A stretch of 64,000 nucleotides of DNA from contig JALQTJ010000003.1 in the NCBI GenBank assembly GCA_023264015.1, forward strand, positions 39,704-103,703, given 5' to 3'. Each line of letters begins with the position of its first letter. Position 1 is the first letter of the stretch. Shown here piece by piece: positions 45,271 through 54,502 of this stretch. The notes under the pieces are model-generated. The model ran no database searches and was not told where the DNA came from. It worked only from the letters and a program-made list of their open reading frames with translations. This stretch comes from Flavobacteriaceae bacterium (lineage in GTDB: Bacteria; Bacteroidota; Bacteroidia; Flavobacteriales; Flavobacteriaceae). The position numbers were made by a program, and so were the translations under genes.

Positions 45271-45979
45271 AATAAATACAGGCTGCACCTAGGGTCTGTT
45301 TATGAAAAGAGGCTTTAGAAAATCCGGCTTTGAGCAGAATCGCGGTAAAGGCCTCATTGTAAGGAAAACTTGAGGCAGAATCCACGAGATAGGTGTAGGC
45401 CTTCGGATCAGAGGCTAACAACTTACTCAAGAAGGGCATTACCACAGAGGTATGCAACTGGTAACCCCATTTGAAAATAGGGTTGGTGGGTTTTGAGGTC
45501 TCTAAAACGGCTAAAGTGCCCCCTGGTTTAAGTACTCTGTAGAGTTCTTCAATTCCTCTACTGAGATTTTCAAAATTCCGCACCCCAAACGCAACTGTAA
45601 CCGCATCGAAGTGATGGTTGTCAAACGGTAGCGATTCGCTGTCACCGAGCACCATTTCTACGCGATCCTGTAGGTTGTAGTGTTTAACTTTTTCCTTTCC
45701 TACGCTGAGCATTCCCGGCGAAAGATCAAGCCCTGTGACACGGGTATTGCTCTGTTGAGCAAAGGCAATGGCCAGGTCTCCTGTCCCTGTAGCCACATCT
45801 AAAATACGTTGAGGTTTAAGCGCTAAAACAGCTTTTATGAGTCGCTTTCTCCATCTTAAATCGACCCCAAAGGTGATGAGGCGATTCATGCGATCGTACT
45901 CCTTTGAGATGCCATCAAACATCTCAGATACTTGTATCTTTTTTGGCTTCTCGGAGTCTTTATACGGAACTACTTTCAT
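45257..45979 (-). CDS. ubiE: Demethylmenaquinone methyltransferase
   Basis: C-methylates demethylmenaquinone in the last step of menaquinone synthesis. About 240 residues with VSEMFDGISKEYDRMNRLITFGVDLRWR at the N-terminus, SAM motif ILDVATGTGDLAIAFA near 60, VAFGVRNFENLSRGIEELYRVLKPGG near 125 and a C-terminal GAACIYYAQK. ATG 45979 (MKVVPYKDSEKPKK) is preferred over an upstream in-frame start. Menaquinone would be the electron acceptor of the NQR complex encoded downstream. Confidence 0.95.
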   Translation of the reverse strand: MKVVPYKDSEKPKKIQVSEMFDGISKEYDRMNRLITFGVDLRWRKRLIKAVLALKPQRILDVATGTGDLAIAFAQQSNTRVTGLDLSPGMLSVGKEKVKHYNLQDRVEMVLGDSESLPFDNHHFDAVTVAFGVRNFENLSRGIEELYRVLKPGGTLAVLETSKPTNPIFKWGYQLHTSVVMPFLSKLLASDPKAYTYLVDSASSFPYNEAFTAILLKAGFSKASFHKQTLGAACIYYAQK

Positions 45980-46020
45980 GAGCAGCCAAAGATACGACCC
46001 CAAATTAAAAAGACCTTGCT

Positions 46021-47211
46021 TTAGGCCAAGGCCTTCGCTATTCTGCTAATGGCTTCTGTTAATGTTTCTTCTGAGGCTGCATAAGAGATACGAATGCAGT
46101 TTTCGTCACCAAAAGCCTCTCCGGTTACCGTAGCTACCTGAGCGTGTTCGAGTAAGAAGAGTGCGAAGTCAGAAGCGTTATTGATGAGCTGCCCTTTTAG
46201 TGTTTTGCCGAAGTAATAAGAGATGTCTGGGAATACGTAAAATGCTCCTTCAGGGATATTCACCTTGAACCCTTCGATCTTGCCAAGAAGCTCTAGCACA
46301 AGGTCCCTTCTGTTTTTAAAGGCGTCCACCATGTACTGAATACGGCTGACAGGTGCCATTAGCGCTTCGATTACGGCGCGTTGAGCTATAGCATTTGCCC
46401 CACTTGTAACCTGACCTTGTAGTTTCGTGCACGCTTTAGCTAACCACTCAGGACCTCCGATATATCCAATACGCCAACCCGTCATGGCAAAAGCTTTTGA
46501 AACTCCATTAACTGTTACTGTTCTGTCGTACATGCCTTCTATCGAAGCGATACTGCAGTGTCCGTTGCTCGAAAAGTTAATGTGTTCGTAAATTTCGTCA
46601 GAAACCACCATAATTTCTGGACGGTCTTTTAATACTTCGGCTATAGCCTCGAGTTCGCTTTTATGATAGAATGATCCACTCGGGTTACACGGAGAACTGA
46701 ACCAGATCATTTTAGTTTTAGGAGTCAGCGCTTGTTTAAGTTGCGCAGCCGTGATCTTAAAGTCAGCCTCAATACTGGTGCGCACTTCTACAGGCACACC
46801 TTCAGCTAGTTTTACAATATCTCTGTAGGATACCCAATACGGAGCCGGGAGTATCACTTCATCTCCTGGGTTAAGCACCGCCATGGCCACATTGTAAAGG
46901 GATTGTTTTGCCCCTGTCGACACCACAATTTGTTGTGGGGTGTAAGAGAGGTTGTTATCGCGCTTGAATTTGTGAACGATGGCTTCTTTGAGTTCTTGAT
47001 AACCGTCAACCGCGGTGTAGCTACTGTAGTTTTCGTCGATGGCCTTTTTCGCTGCTTCTTTGATAAAATCAGGAATAGTAAAGTCTGGTTCACCTAGACT
47101 AAGGCCAATGATGTCTAGGCCTTGAGATTTTAATTCTCTGGCCTTTGCCGCCATGGCAAGAGTGGCCGAAGTTTCCATGTTTTGAATGCGAGAAGAAACG
47201 TGTGAAGACAT
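46021..47211 (-). CDS. PLP-dependent aminotransferase, aspartate aminotransferase-like
   Basis: A 396-residue class I aminotransferase. SLGEPDFTIPDFIKEAA near 38, NPCNPSG-type FSSPCNPSGSFYHKSEL near 170, SDEIYEHINF near 205 and the PLP lysine in NGVSKAFAMTGWRIGYIGG near 235-240 all fit the AspC (I-gamma) group. The start MSSHVSSRIQNMETSATLAMAAKARELK is typical. Distinct from the aminotransferase in the aromatic operon. Exact substrate is not certain; aspartate/2-oxoglutarate is most likely. Confidence 0.9.
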   Translation of the reverse strand: MSSHVSSRIQNMETSATLAMAAKARELKSQGLDIIGLSLGEPDFTIPDFIKEAAKKAIDENYSSYTAVDGYQELKEAIVHKFKRDNNLSYTPQQIVVSTGAKQSLYNVAMAVLNPGDEVILPAPYWVSYRDIVKLAEGVPVEVRTSIEADFKITAAQLKQALTPKTKMIWFSSPCNPSGSFYHKSELEAIAEVLKDRPEIMVVSDEIYEHINFSSNGHCSIASIEGMYDRTVTVNGVSKAFAMTGWRIGYIGGPEWLAKACTKLQGQVTSGANAIAQRAVIEALMAPVSRIQYMVDAFKNRRDLVLELLGKIEGFKVNIPEGAFYVFPDISYYFGKTLKGQLINNASDFALFLLEHAQVATVTGEAFGDENCIRISYAASEETLTEAISRIAKALA

Positions 47212-47251
47212 GATTTTAGCTATTTGCGCTTACAAAGTGCAATGTTAGTGA

Positions 47252-47259
47252 TAATTTTG
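47252..47259 (+). promoter_or_regulatory. -7 element of rsmG
   Basis: Exact TAATTTTG, 14 bases before the rsmG ATG, with TTTG at 47223-47226 as a rather distant -33 candidate (25-bp spacer). Confidence 0.5.
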
Positions 47260-47273
47260 TGTTTTCATCGCTT

Positions 47274-47900
47274 ATGAAAGCCATCGAGATCTACTCATAT
47301 TTTCCAAATTTGTCAGATTTGCAACAACGTCAAATAGAAGGACTAGGTGCACTCTACAAAGACTGGAACGATAAGATCAATGTCGTCTCGCGCAAGGATG
47401 TAGAAGAGCTTTACGAGCGCCATGTATTACATGCAATGAGTATTGCTTTATTCACCTCCTTTGTTCAGGGTTCTAAAGTGGTTGATGTAGGCACTGGAGG
47501 CGGATTTCCAGGAATCCCTTTGGCGATACTTTTTCCAGAGGTTGCGTTTACCTTAGTCGATTCCATTGGTAAAAAACTGAAGGTGGTGAATGAGGTGGTA
47601 GCTGGATTAGGGCTTCAGAATGTAACCACGGTTCACGATCGTATAGAGAATGTTACCGAGAAGTTTGACTTTGTAGTGAGCCGTGCAGTAGCCGCTATGC
47701 CCACTTTTGTGCATTGGGTTCAACACAGCATCAAAAATGAAAATAAGAATGAGATGGCTAACGGAATTTGGTACCTCAAAGGCGGTGACCTAACTGAAGA
47801 GCTCGCCCCATATCAAGAAAAGGTGCTGATCTACGATCTTCACGAACGCATCCCAACACCTTTTTTTGAAACTAAAAAGTTAGTGTACTTACCGCTCTAA
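47274..47900 (+). CDS. rsmG: 16S rRNA m7G527 methyltransferase
   Basis: N7-methylates G527 of 16S rRNA. About 208 residues with YKDWNDKINVVSRKDVEELYERHVLHAMS near 30, SAM motif VDVGTGGGFPGIPLAILFP near 75 and a VSRAVAAMP segment near 135. ATG 47274 (MKAIEIYSYF) is used because the upstream in-frame GTG at 47259 overlaps the -7 element. It overlaps pruA by four bases, tail to tail. Confidence 0.94.
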   Translation: MKAIEIYSYFPNLSDLQQRQIEGLGALYKDWNDKINVVSRKDVEELYERHVLHAMSIALFTSFVQGSKVVDVGTGGGFPGIPLAILFPEVAFTLVDSIGKKLKVVNEVVAGLGLQNVTTVHDRIENVTEKFDFVVSRAVAAMPTFVHWVQHSIKNENKNEMANGIWYLKGGDLTEELAPYQEKVLIYDLHERIPTPFFETKKLVYLPL

Positions 47901-49525
47901 CCTAAAAACGGATAACGGTAATCTTTAGGACTTATAAAGGTCTCTTTGATCAATCGCGGAGATACCCAACGCATGAGATTCATGGCTGATCCGGCCTTGT
48001 CATTTGTACCTGAGGCTCTAGCTCCTCCAAACGGTTGTTGCCCTACTACAGCACCAGTAGGTTTGTCGTTGATATAGAAATTACCGGCAGCATTTTGAAG
48101 TGCTTCTATTGCCTGACTTGCCGCATATCGATCTCTCGAGAAAACAGCTCCGGTGAGGGCGTATATAGAGGTTTGATCGACCAGTTGTAGCGTTTGTTCC
48201 CATTGGCTATCTGGATATACGTAGACCGTAACAATGGGCCCAAAGAGTTCTGTTTCCATGGTGTAGTACTTCGGATCGGTGGTCACTACCACAGTAGGAG
48301 AGATGAAATATCCCTCAGATTTATCGTAAGTCCCTCCTGCAAAGATCTCTGCTTCTTGGTCTTGCTTGACCTTCTCAATGACTGCAGCCAATTTGTCAAA
48401 AGCTCCCTCGTGAATCACGGCGGTAACAAAACGACTCATGTCTTCTGGAGATCCTGGTTGCCCGATGTGCTGGAGATCTTCTTTGACAAAGTTCAATACC
48501 TCTTGGGCGATAGATTCAGGAAGGTAAACACGAGAGGCAGCGCTACATTTTTGGCCCTGAAATTCAAAGGCTCCACGAACAATAGCAGTTGCAACTTCTT
48601 TCGGATGAGACGAAGGGTGTGCCACGATAAAATCTTTTCCTCCTGTTTCACCAACGATACGCGGGTAGGTCTTGTAGTGTGCTACGCGCTCTCCAATTTG
48701 TTTCCACAACGATTGAAAAACAAAGGTAGAACCTGTAAAATGCAATCCTGCAAAGTCAGGAGAATCTAGCATCGTTTTGGTGATCATTTGTGGATCTCCC
48801 GTAATAAAATTAATTACACCATCTGGTAATCCGGCTTCTTCGAAGATCTCGACAATAACTCGAGAAGAATACACTTGGGCGTCACTAGGCTTCCATACCA
48901 CAGTATTTCCCATGAGTGCTGGTGCTGCCGGAAGGTTTCCTGCAATTGCAGTGAAGTTAAAAGGGGTGATCGCGTATACAAATCCCTCTAGTGGGCGGTA
49001 CTCAATGCGATTCCAAATTCCTTCTGAAGAAACGGGTTGTTCACTGTATATGTTAGAAGCAAACTCAACGTTGAAGCGTAAAAAATCAGCGAATTCACAT
49101 GCCGCATCAATTTCGGCTTGGTGTATTGTTTTTGATTGCGCCAGCATAGTAGCCGCGTTAATACGAGCTCTGTAAGGACCAGAAATCAGGTCTGCCGCCT
49201 TAAGAAAGATAGCAGCGCGTTGCTCCCACGGCAGAGACGCCCATTGTGGTTTTGCCTTAAGTGCCTCTTCAATCGCAAGTTTAGCCTGCTCTTCAGTCGC
49301 TTCATAATAGTGACCTATGACATGCTGGTGTTGATGAGGAGGGCTTAGGGGCTTTTTTGAATTCGATTCAAGGCGTTGCCCACCGATCTTCATCTTAATA
49401 GCTGCAACTTCATTGTATTGTTCGCGGTATGAAGCGAGAACTGCTTCACGCTCAGGGCTGCCAGGAGCATAACTCAAAACGGCCTCATTGATCGCTTTTG
49501 GTACTCTAAAATGCGCGTTACTCAT
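47897..49525 (-). CDS. pruA: L-glutamate gamma-semialdehyde dehydrogenase
   Basis: Oxidises glutamate semialdehyde (P5C) to glutamate in proline breakdown. The 542-residue aldehyde dehydrogenase has FTAIAGNLPAAPALMGNTVVWKPS near 190, the conserved Glu in IVGETGGKDFIVAHPSSHP near 290 and the catalytic Cys in EFQGQKCSAASRVYLP near 325. The C-terminal region includes QQPFGGARASGTNDKAG. Bacteroidota have this stand-alone enzyme rather than the PutA fusion. No proline dehydrogenase gene lies in the window. Confidence 0.95.
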   Translation of the reverse strand: MSNAHFRVPKAINEAVLSYAPGSPEREAVLASYREQYNEVAAIKMKIGGQRLESNSKKPLSPPHQHQHVIGHYYEATEEQAKLAIEEALKAKPQWASLPWEQRAAIFLKAADLISGPYRARINAATMLAQSKTIHQAEIDAACEFADFLRFNVEFASNIYSEQPVSSEGIWNRIEYRPLEGFVYAITPFNFTAIAGNLPAAPALMGNTVVWKPSDAQVYSSRVIVEIFEEAGLPDGVINFITGDPQMITKTMLDSPDFAGLHFTGSTFVFQSLWKQIGERVAHYKTYPRIVGETGGKDFIVAHPSSHPKEVATAIVRGAFEFQGQKCSAASRVYLPESIAQEVLNFVKEDLQHIGQPGSPEDMSRFVTAVIHEGAFDKLAAVIEKVKQDQEAEIFAGGTYDKSEGYFISPTVVVTTDPKYYTMETELFGPIVTVYVYPDSQWEQTLQLVDQTSIYALTGAVFSRDRYAASQAIEALQNAAGNFYINDKPTGAVVGQQPFGGARASGTNDKAGSAMNLMRWVSPRLIKETFISPKDYRYPFLG

Positions 49526-49559
49526 AGAATTTTTTGTTTGAAGAAGTGTTCATTTCAGA

Positions 49560-49567
49560 CAAAGGTA
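49560..49567 (-). promoter_or_regulatory. -7 element of pruA
   Basis: Exact TACCTTTG on the minus strand, 34 bases before the pruA ATG. Confidence 0.55.
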
Positions 49568-49617
49568 AGAATACTTTTAAGCCTCTTTTTTTAACATTCA
49601 ATTTCTTAAACTCCGGC

Positions 49618-49649
49618 TTGCTATGGGTTACCTTTTAGATGTATTTTTG
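49618..49649 (+). promoter_or_regulatory. Promoter of the nqrABCDEF operon
   Basis: TTG at 49618-49620, 21 bp, then exact TATTTTTG (49642-49649), 27 bases before nqrA. Same geometry as the queA promoter. Confidence 0.75.
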
Positions 49650-49676
49650 CACACATCATTCTAAGCATCTTTGCTC

Positions 49677-51029
49677 ATGTCTCAAGACATTCGAATTAAG
49701 AAAGGCCTGAATCTGAATTTGGTTGGTGCAGCCGAACACGCCTTTCACAAAGAAGTACAGTCTTCAACCTATGGAATTTATCTAGATGATTTTCACGGTC
49801 TTACGCCAAAATTGATCCTTAAAGAAGGGGCAGAGGTTAAGGCGGGTGAACCTGTTTTCTACGATAAGAACAATCCAGATATTCAATTTGTTTCACCAGT
49901 GAGTGGTGAGATTGTAGCCGTTGAACGCGGTGAAAGAAGACGTATTCTCAACGTTAAGATATTAGCCGATAAGGAACAAGAGTTCGTCAAGCACGGCAAA
50001 TTCCTTTCTTCAGATACGGATCGAGACGGAATGATTGCTCATTTTCTGAAGTCTGGGCTTTGGCCGTTTGTGAAACAGCGACCATTCGACATCATCGCAG
50101 ATCCGCGTCAAACGCCAAAAGCGATTTTTGTTTCAGGGCTTAACACAGGTCCACTTAACGTGGATCTTGATTTTGTGCTAAAGGGCAGTGAAGAAAAGTT
50201 ACAAGCGGCGCTGTCTGCGCTTCAACTACTCACTCCAGGAGCGGTCCACGTCTCTGTTTCTTCAAAGAAAAATTCAGTATTCTCTACATTAGATGATATC
50301 GTATTGCACGAGGTATCTGGGCCACACCCTGCTGGTTTAGTAGGTTCACAAATCGCTCAAATTGATCCGATAAATAAGGGTGAAGTAGTTTGGGTTGTTG
50401 GTGCTCAAGACCTAGTAATTATAGGCGAACTATTACTCACAGGACAATACAACGCCTCGCGTTCTATCGCGGTTGCTGGATCGAAAATTTCGGATCCGAA
50501 ATACATTAAGACAAAAATTGGTGCCGAAGTAGCGCCTCTTCTTGAGGTAAGCGGGGCTGATCTATCGAATACCCGAGTGATTGCTGGAGATGTTTTGACA
50601 GGAACCCAGGTGAGTGCCGACGCGCACCTTCGTTTTTATGGAACCCAGCTCACTGCCATTGCAGAGGGTAACGACTATGAATTCTTCGGGTGGAATAAAC
50701 CGGTTTTCGACAAAGTATCGCCTACAAGAGCATTGACCTTCTCGTGGTTGAACAAGAAAAAGGCCTACGATTTAGACACGAATACAAACGGAGAACACCG
50801 TGCATTTGTGGTTACTGGAAGTTATGAAGAGGTGTTTCCGCTTGATATTTATCCAATGCAGCTTTTAAAGGCATGTATGGTTAAAGATTTAGATGAGATG
50901 GAGCAACTTGGACTCTATGAGGTCGCACCAGAAGATTTTTCGCTTACTGAATTCATTTGTATATCAAAACAGCCCCACCAAGCGATCATTCGCGAGGGCT
51001 TAGACTTATTGAAACAAGAATTAGGATAA
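49677..51029 (+). CDS. nqrA: Na+-translocating NADH:quinone reductase subunit A
   Basis: A cytoplasmic subunit of the sodium-pumping NADH:quinone oxidoreductase. About 450 residues, beginning IRIKKGLNLNLVGAAEH, with the barrel-sandwich segment FVSPVSGEIVAVERGERRRIL near 80 and AIFVSGLNTGPLNVD near 145, characteristic of NqrA. ATG 49677 is chosen; an in-frame TTG two codons upstream has no advantage. First gene of a complete six-gene operon. Confidence 0.95.
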   Translation: MSQDIRIKKGLNLNLVGAAEHAFHKEVQSSTYGIYLDDFHGLTPKLILKEGAEVKAGEPVFYDKNNPDIQFVSPVSGEIVAVERGERRRILNVKILADKEQEFVKHGKFLSSDTDRDGMIAHFLKSGLWPFVKQRPFDIIADPRQTPKAIFVSGLNTGPLNVDLDFVLKGSEEKLQAALSALQLLTPGAVHVSVSSKKNSVFSTLDDIVLHEVSGPHPAGLVGSQIAQIDPINKGEVVWVVGAQDLVIIGELLLTGQYNASRSIAVAGSKISDPKYIKTKIGAEVAPLLEVSGADLSNTRVIAGDVLTGTQVSADAHLRFYGTQLTAIAEGNDYEFFGWNKPVFDKVSPTRALTFSWLNKKKAYDLDTNTNGEHRAFVVTGSYEEVFPLDIYPMQLLKACMVKDLDEMEQLGLYEVAPEDFSLTEFICISKQPHQAIIREGLDLLKQELG

Positions 51030-51038
51030 TTCGTTACT

Positions 51039-52295
51039 ATGAAACAGAAATTACACGAAATCAAAGAACGGGTTAAGGACAAAAAATGGGCTCCGGCGTT
51101 CAACGCAATCCATACCTTTTTATATACCCCTAACGAAGTCACTCATAAAGGAGGAACACACGTAAAGGCCGTCGATGACCTAAAGCGTACAATGAATACG
51201 GTTATTGTGGCTCTTATTCCTTGTCTACTCTTCGGAATCTTCAATGCGGGCTATCAACACTATTCAGCTATTGAAGGCTTTCCTCAAGATTTTTCGGTGT
51301 TAGAGCACTTTATCACCTGGAGAAACTTTTTAGTAGGTCTTACAACTGTTCTACCGCTATTGATTGTTTCTTACGGAGTAGGACTAGCTATTGAGTTCGT
51401 CTTTGCTGTGATCAAAGGCCACGAGGTAGAAGAAGGATATCTTGTTACGGGAATGCTTGTGCCTCTAATCGTACCGGTAGACACTCCTCTTTGGATGTTA
51501 GCGATCGCCGTTGCATTTGGTGTGGTGATCGGTAAAGAAGTGTTTGGGGGAACTGGAATGAATATCTTAAACCCTGCACTGACGATCCGCGCTTTCTTGT
51601 TCTTTGCTTATCCGACGTGGATGAGTGGGGATAAAGTATGGGTGCACGGTGCAGTGGATGGTGTTTCAAAGGCTGGAACTGCTGATGCGATTTCAGGAGA
51701 AACCATTCTCGGATATCTCGCTCAAAACAAAACTGCAGAAATGGGATTCTCTTTGAGCGATATGTTCTTTGGGTTCATTCCTGGTTCGGTTGGAGAGACT
51801 TCAACACTACTTATTCTCTTGGGCGGATTGTACCTCGTATTCACTAAAATAGCTAGTTGGAGGATCATGTTAAGCGCAACGATTGGAGCCTTAGCAATGG
51901 GATTGCTCTTTAACGCAGTGATTGATTTTGGATGGATTCAATCGTACTCGAAGTTTTATAGCCTTATGGCTTTTGATTTCTGGAAGCACTTAATTGTCGG
52001 AGGTTTAGCCTTTGGTATTGTATACATGGCTACCGATCCGGTGACCAGTTCACAAACCAATAGGGGTAAATGGATTTATGGATTTTTAGTAGGATTTATT
52101 TCAGTGATGATTCGCGTGTTCAATCCGGGTTATCCAGAGGGGGTGTTTCTTGCCATTCTCTTGATGAATGTATTCGCACCTACTATTGATCACTATGTGG
52201 TTCAAGGAAACGTGAAGCGAAGATTGAAGCGTGCTAAGCAGGCAAAAATCTATCCAGCAGCGACTCCTGCCTCTGTTGAAACTCAAACTGCATAA
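51039..52295 (+). CDS. nqrB: Na+-translocating NADH:quinone reductase subunit B
   Basis: The membrane subunit carrying riboflavin and covalent FMN and forming much of the Na+ channel. A 418-residue polytopic protein. TPNEVTHKGGTHVKAVDDLKRTMN near 30, GKEVFGGTGMNILNPALTIRAFLFFAYP near 165 and GLAFGIVYMATDPVTSSQTNRGKWIYG near 320 are conserved. Thr222 in AISGETILG is the likely FMN attachment site, by position relative to the known Vibrio residue. ApbE encoded downstream would attach it. Confidence 0.95.
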   Translation: MKQKLHEIKERVKDKKWAPAFNAIHTFLYTPNEVTHKGGTHVKAVDDLKRTMNTVIVALIPCLLFGIFNAGYQHYSAIEGFPQDFSVLEHFITWRNFLVGLTTVLPLLIVSYGVGLAIEFVFAVIKGHEVEEGYLVTGMLVPLIVPVDTPLWMLAIAVAFGVVIGKEVFGGTGMNILNPALTIRAFLFFAYPTWMSGDKVWVHGAVDGVSKAGTADAISGETILGYLAQNKTAEMGFSLSDMFFGFIPGSVGETSTLLILLGGLYLVFTKIASWRIMLSATIGALAMGLLFNAVIDFGWIQSYSKFYSLMAFDFWKHLIVGGLAFGIVYMATDPVTSSQTNRGKWIYGFLVGFISVMIRVFNPGYPEGVFLAILLMNVFAPTIDHYVVQGNVKRRLKRAKQAKIYPAATPASVETQTA

Positions 52296-52313
52296 CTAAA
52301 CCGGCGAAACGCA

Positions 52314-53072
52314 ATGGCACTAAACACCGATAAAAACTCTTACACTGTTCTGTTCTCAGTAATCATGGTTTCAGTGGTTGGAGCAATCTTAGCCTATTTG
52401 GCCACTGGATTAAAAGATAAAATCACTGAAAATCAGCGCTTCGAGAAGCAGCAGAACATTCTCTATGCGATGGGTGTACACAACAACACCGATGAGTCTA
52501 GCGTGAATTTTATTCCGACTACAGAAGTAGATCAGCGCTTCAACGAACTGATTAAAGGGCAGTATGTGATTCAAGGCGGAGAAGCAACTCCTGAAGATGA
52601 CGCATTTATGATTGATTTGAAAAAGGAATTAGACCTAATCAAATCAGGAAAAGACGGAAAGCTGCCGCTCTTTATTGGAGAAAAAGACGGCAAGACCTTT
52701 TATATTTTTCCGATGTACGGAAAAGGACTTTGGGATGCCATTTGGGGTTACATGTCTGTAGATGAAAGCTTGACCATTACTGGTGTTTACTTCGATCACA
52801 AAGGAGAAACTCCAGGGCTTGGAGCAAATATCAAAATGCGCTTTTTCATGGACGACTTTATAGGAGAATCAATCGCTTCAGACTCGGGATATACGCCTAT
52901 TGAAGTGGTAAAAGGAAATAACGATCCTTTGAACAATGATAAAAGTGACGCTCAGGTAGATGCACTTGCCGGAGCGACTATTACCGGAAACGGTGTGAGT
53001 GCAATGATTAAAGAAAGTATTCGTCTATACGAACCGTATTTCGAAAAGGTTCGTTCACAAACTAAGTCGTAA
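52314..53072 (+). CDS. nqrC: Na+-translocating NADH:quinone reductase subunit C
   Basis: A 252-residue subunit with one N-terminal transmembrane helix (about 11-32) and a periplasmic FMN-binding domain. The flavinylation motif is LAGATITGNGVS, with T224 as the probable acceptor of FMN by phosphoester linkage (known D...GATxT rule for ApbE substrates). GLWDAIWGYMSVD near 138 and HKGETPGLGANI near 162 are further NqrC/RnfG features. Confidence 0.95.
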   Translation: MALNTDKNSYTVLFSVIMVSVVGAILAYLATGLKDKITENQRFEKQQNILYAMGVHNNTDESSVNFIPTTEVDQRFNELIKGQYVIQGGEATPEDDAFMIDLKKELDLIKSGKDGKLPLFIGEKDGKTFYIFPMYGKGLWDAIWGYMSVDESLTITGVYFDHKGETPGLGANIKMRFFMDDFIGESIASDSGYTPIEVVKGNNDPLNNDKSDAQVDALAGATITGNGVSAMIKESIRLYEPYFEKVRSQTKS

Positions 53073-53075
53073 GCT

Positions 53076-53723
53076 ATGCCCTTACTCTCAAAAAAAGAAT
53101 CAAAGTTAATCCTAGATCCACTTGCGGATAACAACCCGATTACCATTCAGGTTCTTGGTATCTGTTCAGCCTTGGCGATTACAGCAGAATTAAAAGCTTC
53201 TGTAGTAATGGCGGTTTCTGTGCTCTTTGTTCTAGGAATGGGAAATGTGGTGATCTCTCTAATGAGAAATATCATCCCATCAAAAATTAGAATTATCGTT
53301 CAACTCGTTGTTGTTGCTACCCTCGTTATCGTTGTGGATCAGACGCTGAAGGCTTTTGCCTACGAATTGAGCAAAACCCTATCCGTTTTCGTCGGTCTTA
53401 TTATTACTAACTGTATCATCATGGGTCGTTTTGAGGCCTTTGCATTAGGTAACGGTCCTTGGCGGTCTTTTTTAGACGGCATAGGAAACGCTTTGGGTTA
53501 CGGAGTGATCTTAATTATTGTCGGATTCTTTAGAGAATTACTTGGTTCAGGAACCTTGTTTGGTATTCCTGTATTAGGAGATCCTATCGCCAAAACCGGC
53601 CTCTATGCTTACGGCTATGAGAACAATGGTTTTATGATTATTCCTCCAGCGGCATTGATCGTGGTAGGTATTTTAATCTGGATTCAACGCGCAAAGAATC
53701 CTTCACTTGTAGAAGAAGCTTAA
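53076..53723 (+). CDS. nqrD: Na+-translocating NADH:quinone reductase subunit D
   Basis: A 215-residue integral membrane protein with six predicted helices. LDPLADNNPITIQVLGICSALAIT at the N-terminus, VGLIITNCIIMGRFEAFALGNGPWRSFLDGIGNALGYG near 110 and the membrane Cys in NCI are typical; that Cys helps coordinate the intramembrane Fe centre shared with NqrE. It lies 3 bp after nqrC. Confidence 0.96.
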   Translation: MPLLSKKESKLILDPLADNNPITIQVLGICSALAITAELKASVVMAVSVLFVLGMGNVVISLMRNIIPSKIRIIVQLVVVATLVIVVDQTLKAFAYELSKTLSVFVGLIITNCIIMGRFEAFALGNGPWRSFLDGIGNALGYGVILIIVGFFRELLGSGTLFGIPVLGDPIAKTGLYAYGYENNGFMIIPPAALIVVGILIWIQRAKNPSLVEEA

Positions 53724-53733
53724 TCGTATAGAG

Positions 53734-54477
53734 ATGTTAGAGCATTTAGAATTGTTTTTCAAATCCATATTCATCGATAATATGGTGTTCGCGGTATTCT
53801 TAGGAATGTGTTCATATCTAGCCGTGTCTAAGAAGGTGGCCACTGCTGTAGGTTTAGGAGCCGCAGTAATTTTCGTTTTGGCAGTAACCGTTCCCTTAAA
53901 TTGGTTATTAGACCAATACCTTTTACAACCCGGAGCCTTGAGTTGGTTAGGGGAAGAATATGCCTCATACGACCTGAGCTTTTTGTCGTTTATCCTATTC
54001 ATTGCCACTATCGCCACCATGGTACAGTTGGTTGAGATTGTAGTGGAGAAGTTTTCTCCTTCACTGTACAATTCTCTTGGTATTTTCTTGCCCTTGATCG
54101 CTGTTAACTGTGCCATTTTAGGAGGATCACTCTTTATGCAGGCACGTGAGATTCCATCGCTCGGATTGGCATTCAATTACGGTTTGAGTTCTGGAATCGG
54201 TTGGTTCTTGGCTATTCTTGCGATCGCTGCCATACGTGAGAAGATTCGTTATTCTGCAGTTCCCGCTCCACTTCGTGGTTTAGGAATCACCTTTATCATC
54301 ACGGGTTTAATGGGTATTGGCTTTCAAAGTTTTGGAGGAATGCTCACTGGAGATAATGAGCCACCTGCAACTACCGAAGAAGTAGTGGAGGCTGTTGAGA
54401 CGGAACAAGTAAAAGAAGATTTAAAAGACCCCAAAGAGACTGAAGAGTCAACTGAGGTTATTGCTGGTATAGATTAA
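53734..54477 (+). CDS. nqrE: Na+-translocating NADH:quinone reductase subunit E with C-terminal acidic tail
   Basis: A 247-residue membrane subunit. The first 205 residues match standard NqrE (FIDNMVFAVFLGMCSYLAVSKKV near 15, LIAVNCAILGGSLFMQAREIPS near 125, with Cys for the Fe site). After the last helix and FQSFGGMLTG there is an extra Glu/Thr/Val-rich tail of about 40 residues on the cytoplasmic or periplasmic edge. Similar extensions occur, as I recall, in other Bacteroidota; their role is unknown. Confidence 0.95.
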   Translation: MLEHLELFFKSIFIDNMVFAVFLGMCSYLAVSKKVATAVGLGAAVIFVLAVTVPLNWLLDQYLLQPGALSWLGEEYASYDLSFLSFILFIATIATMVQLVEIVVEKFSPSLYNSLGIFLPLIAVNCAILGGSLFMQAREIPSLGLAFNYGLSSGIGWFLAILAIAAIREKIRYSAVPAPLRGLGITFIITGLMGIGFQSFGGMLTGDNEPPATTEEVVEAVETEQVKEDLKDPKETEESTEVIAGID

Positions 54478-54502
54478 TAATTGCTTTAAGAGGAAAAAAA
54501 TT

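Noticed and set aside
48194-48769. 191-codon open frame opposite pruA
   Set aside because: Antisense to a well-conserved aldehyde dehydrogenase; Cys/Phe/Arg-rich composition and no recognisable domain.
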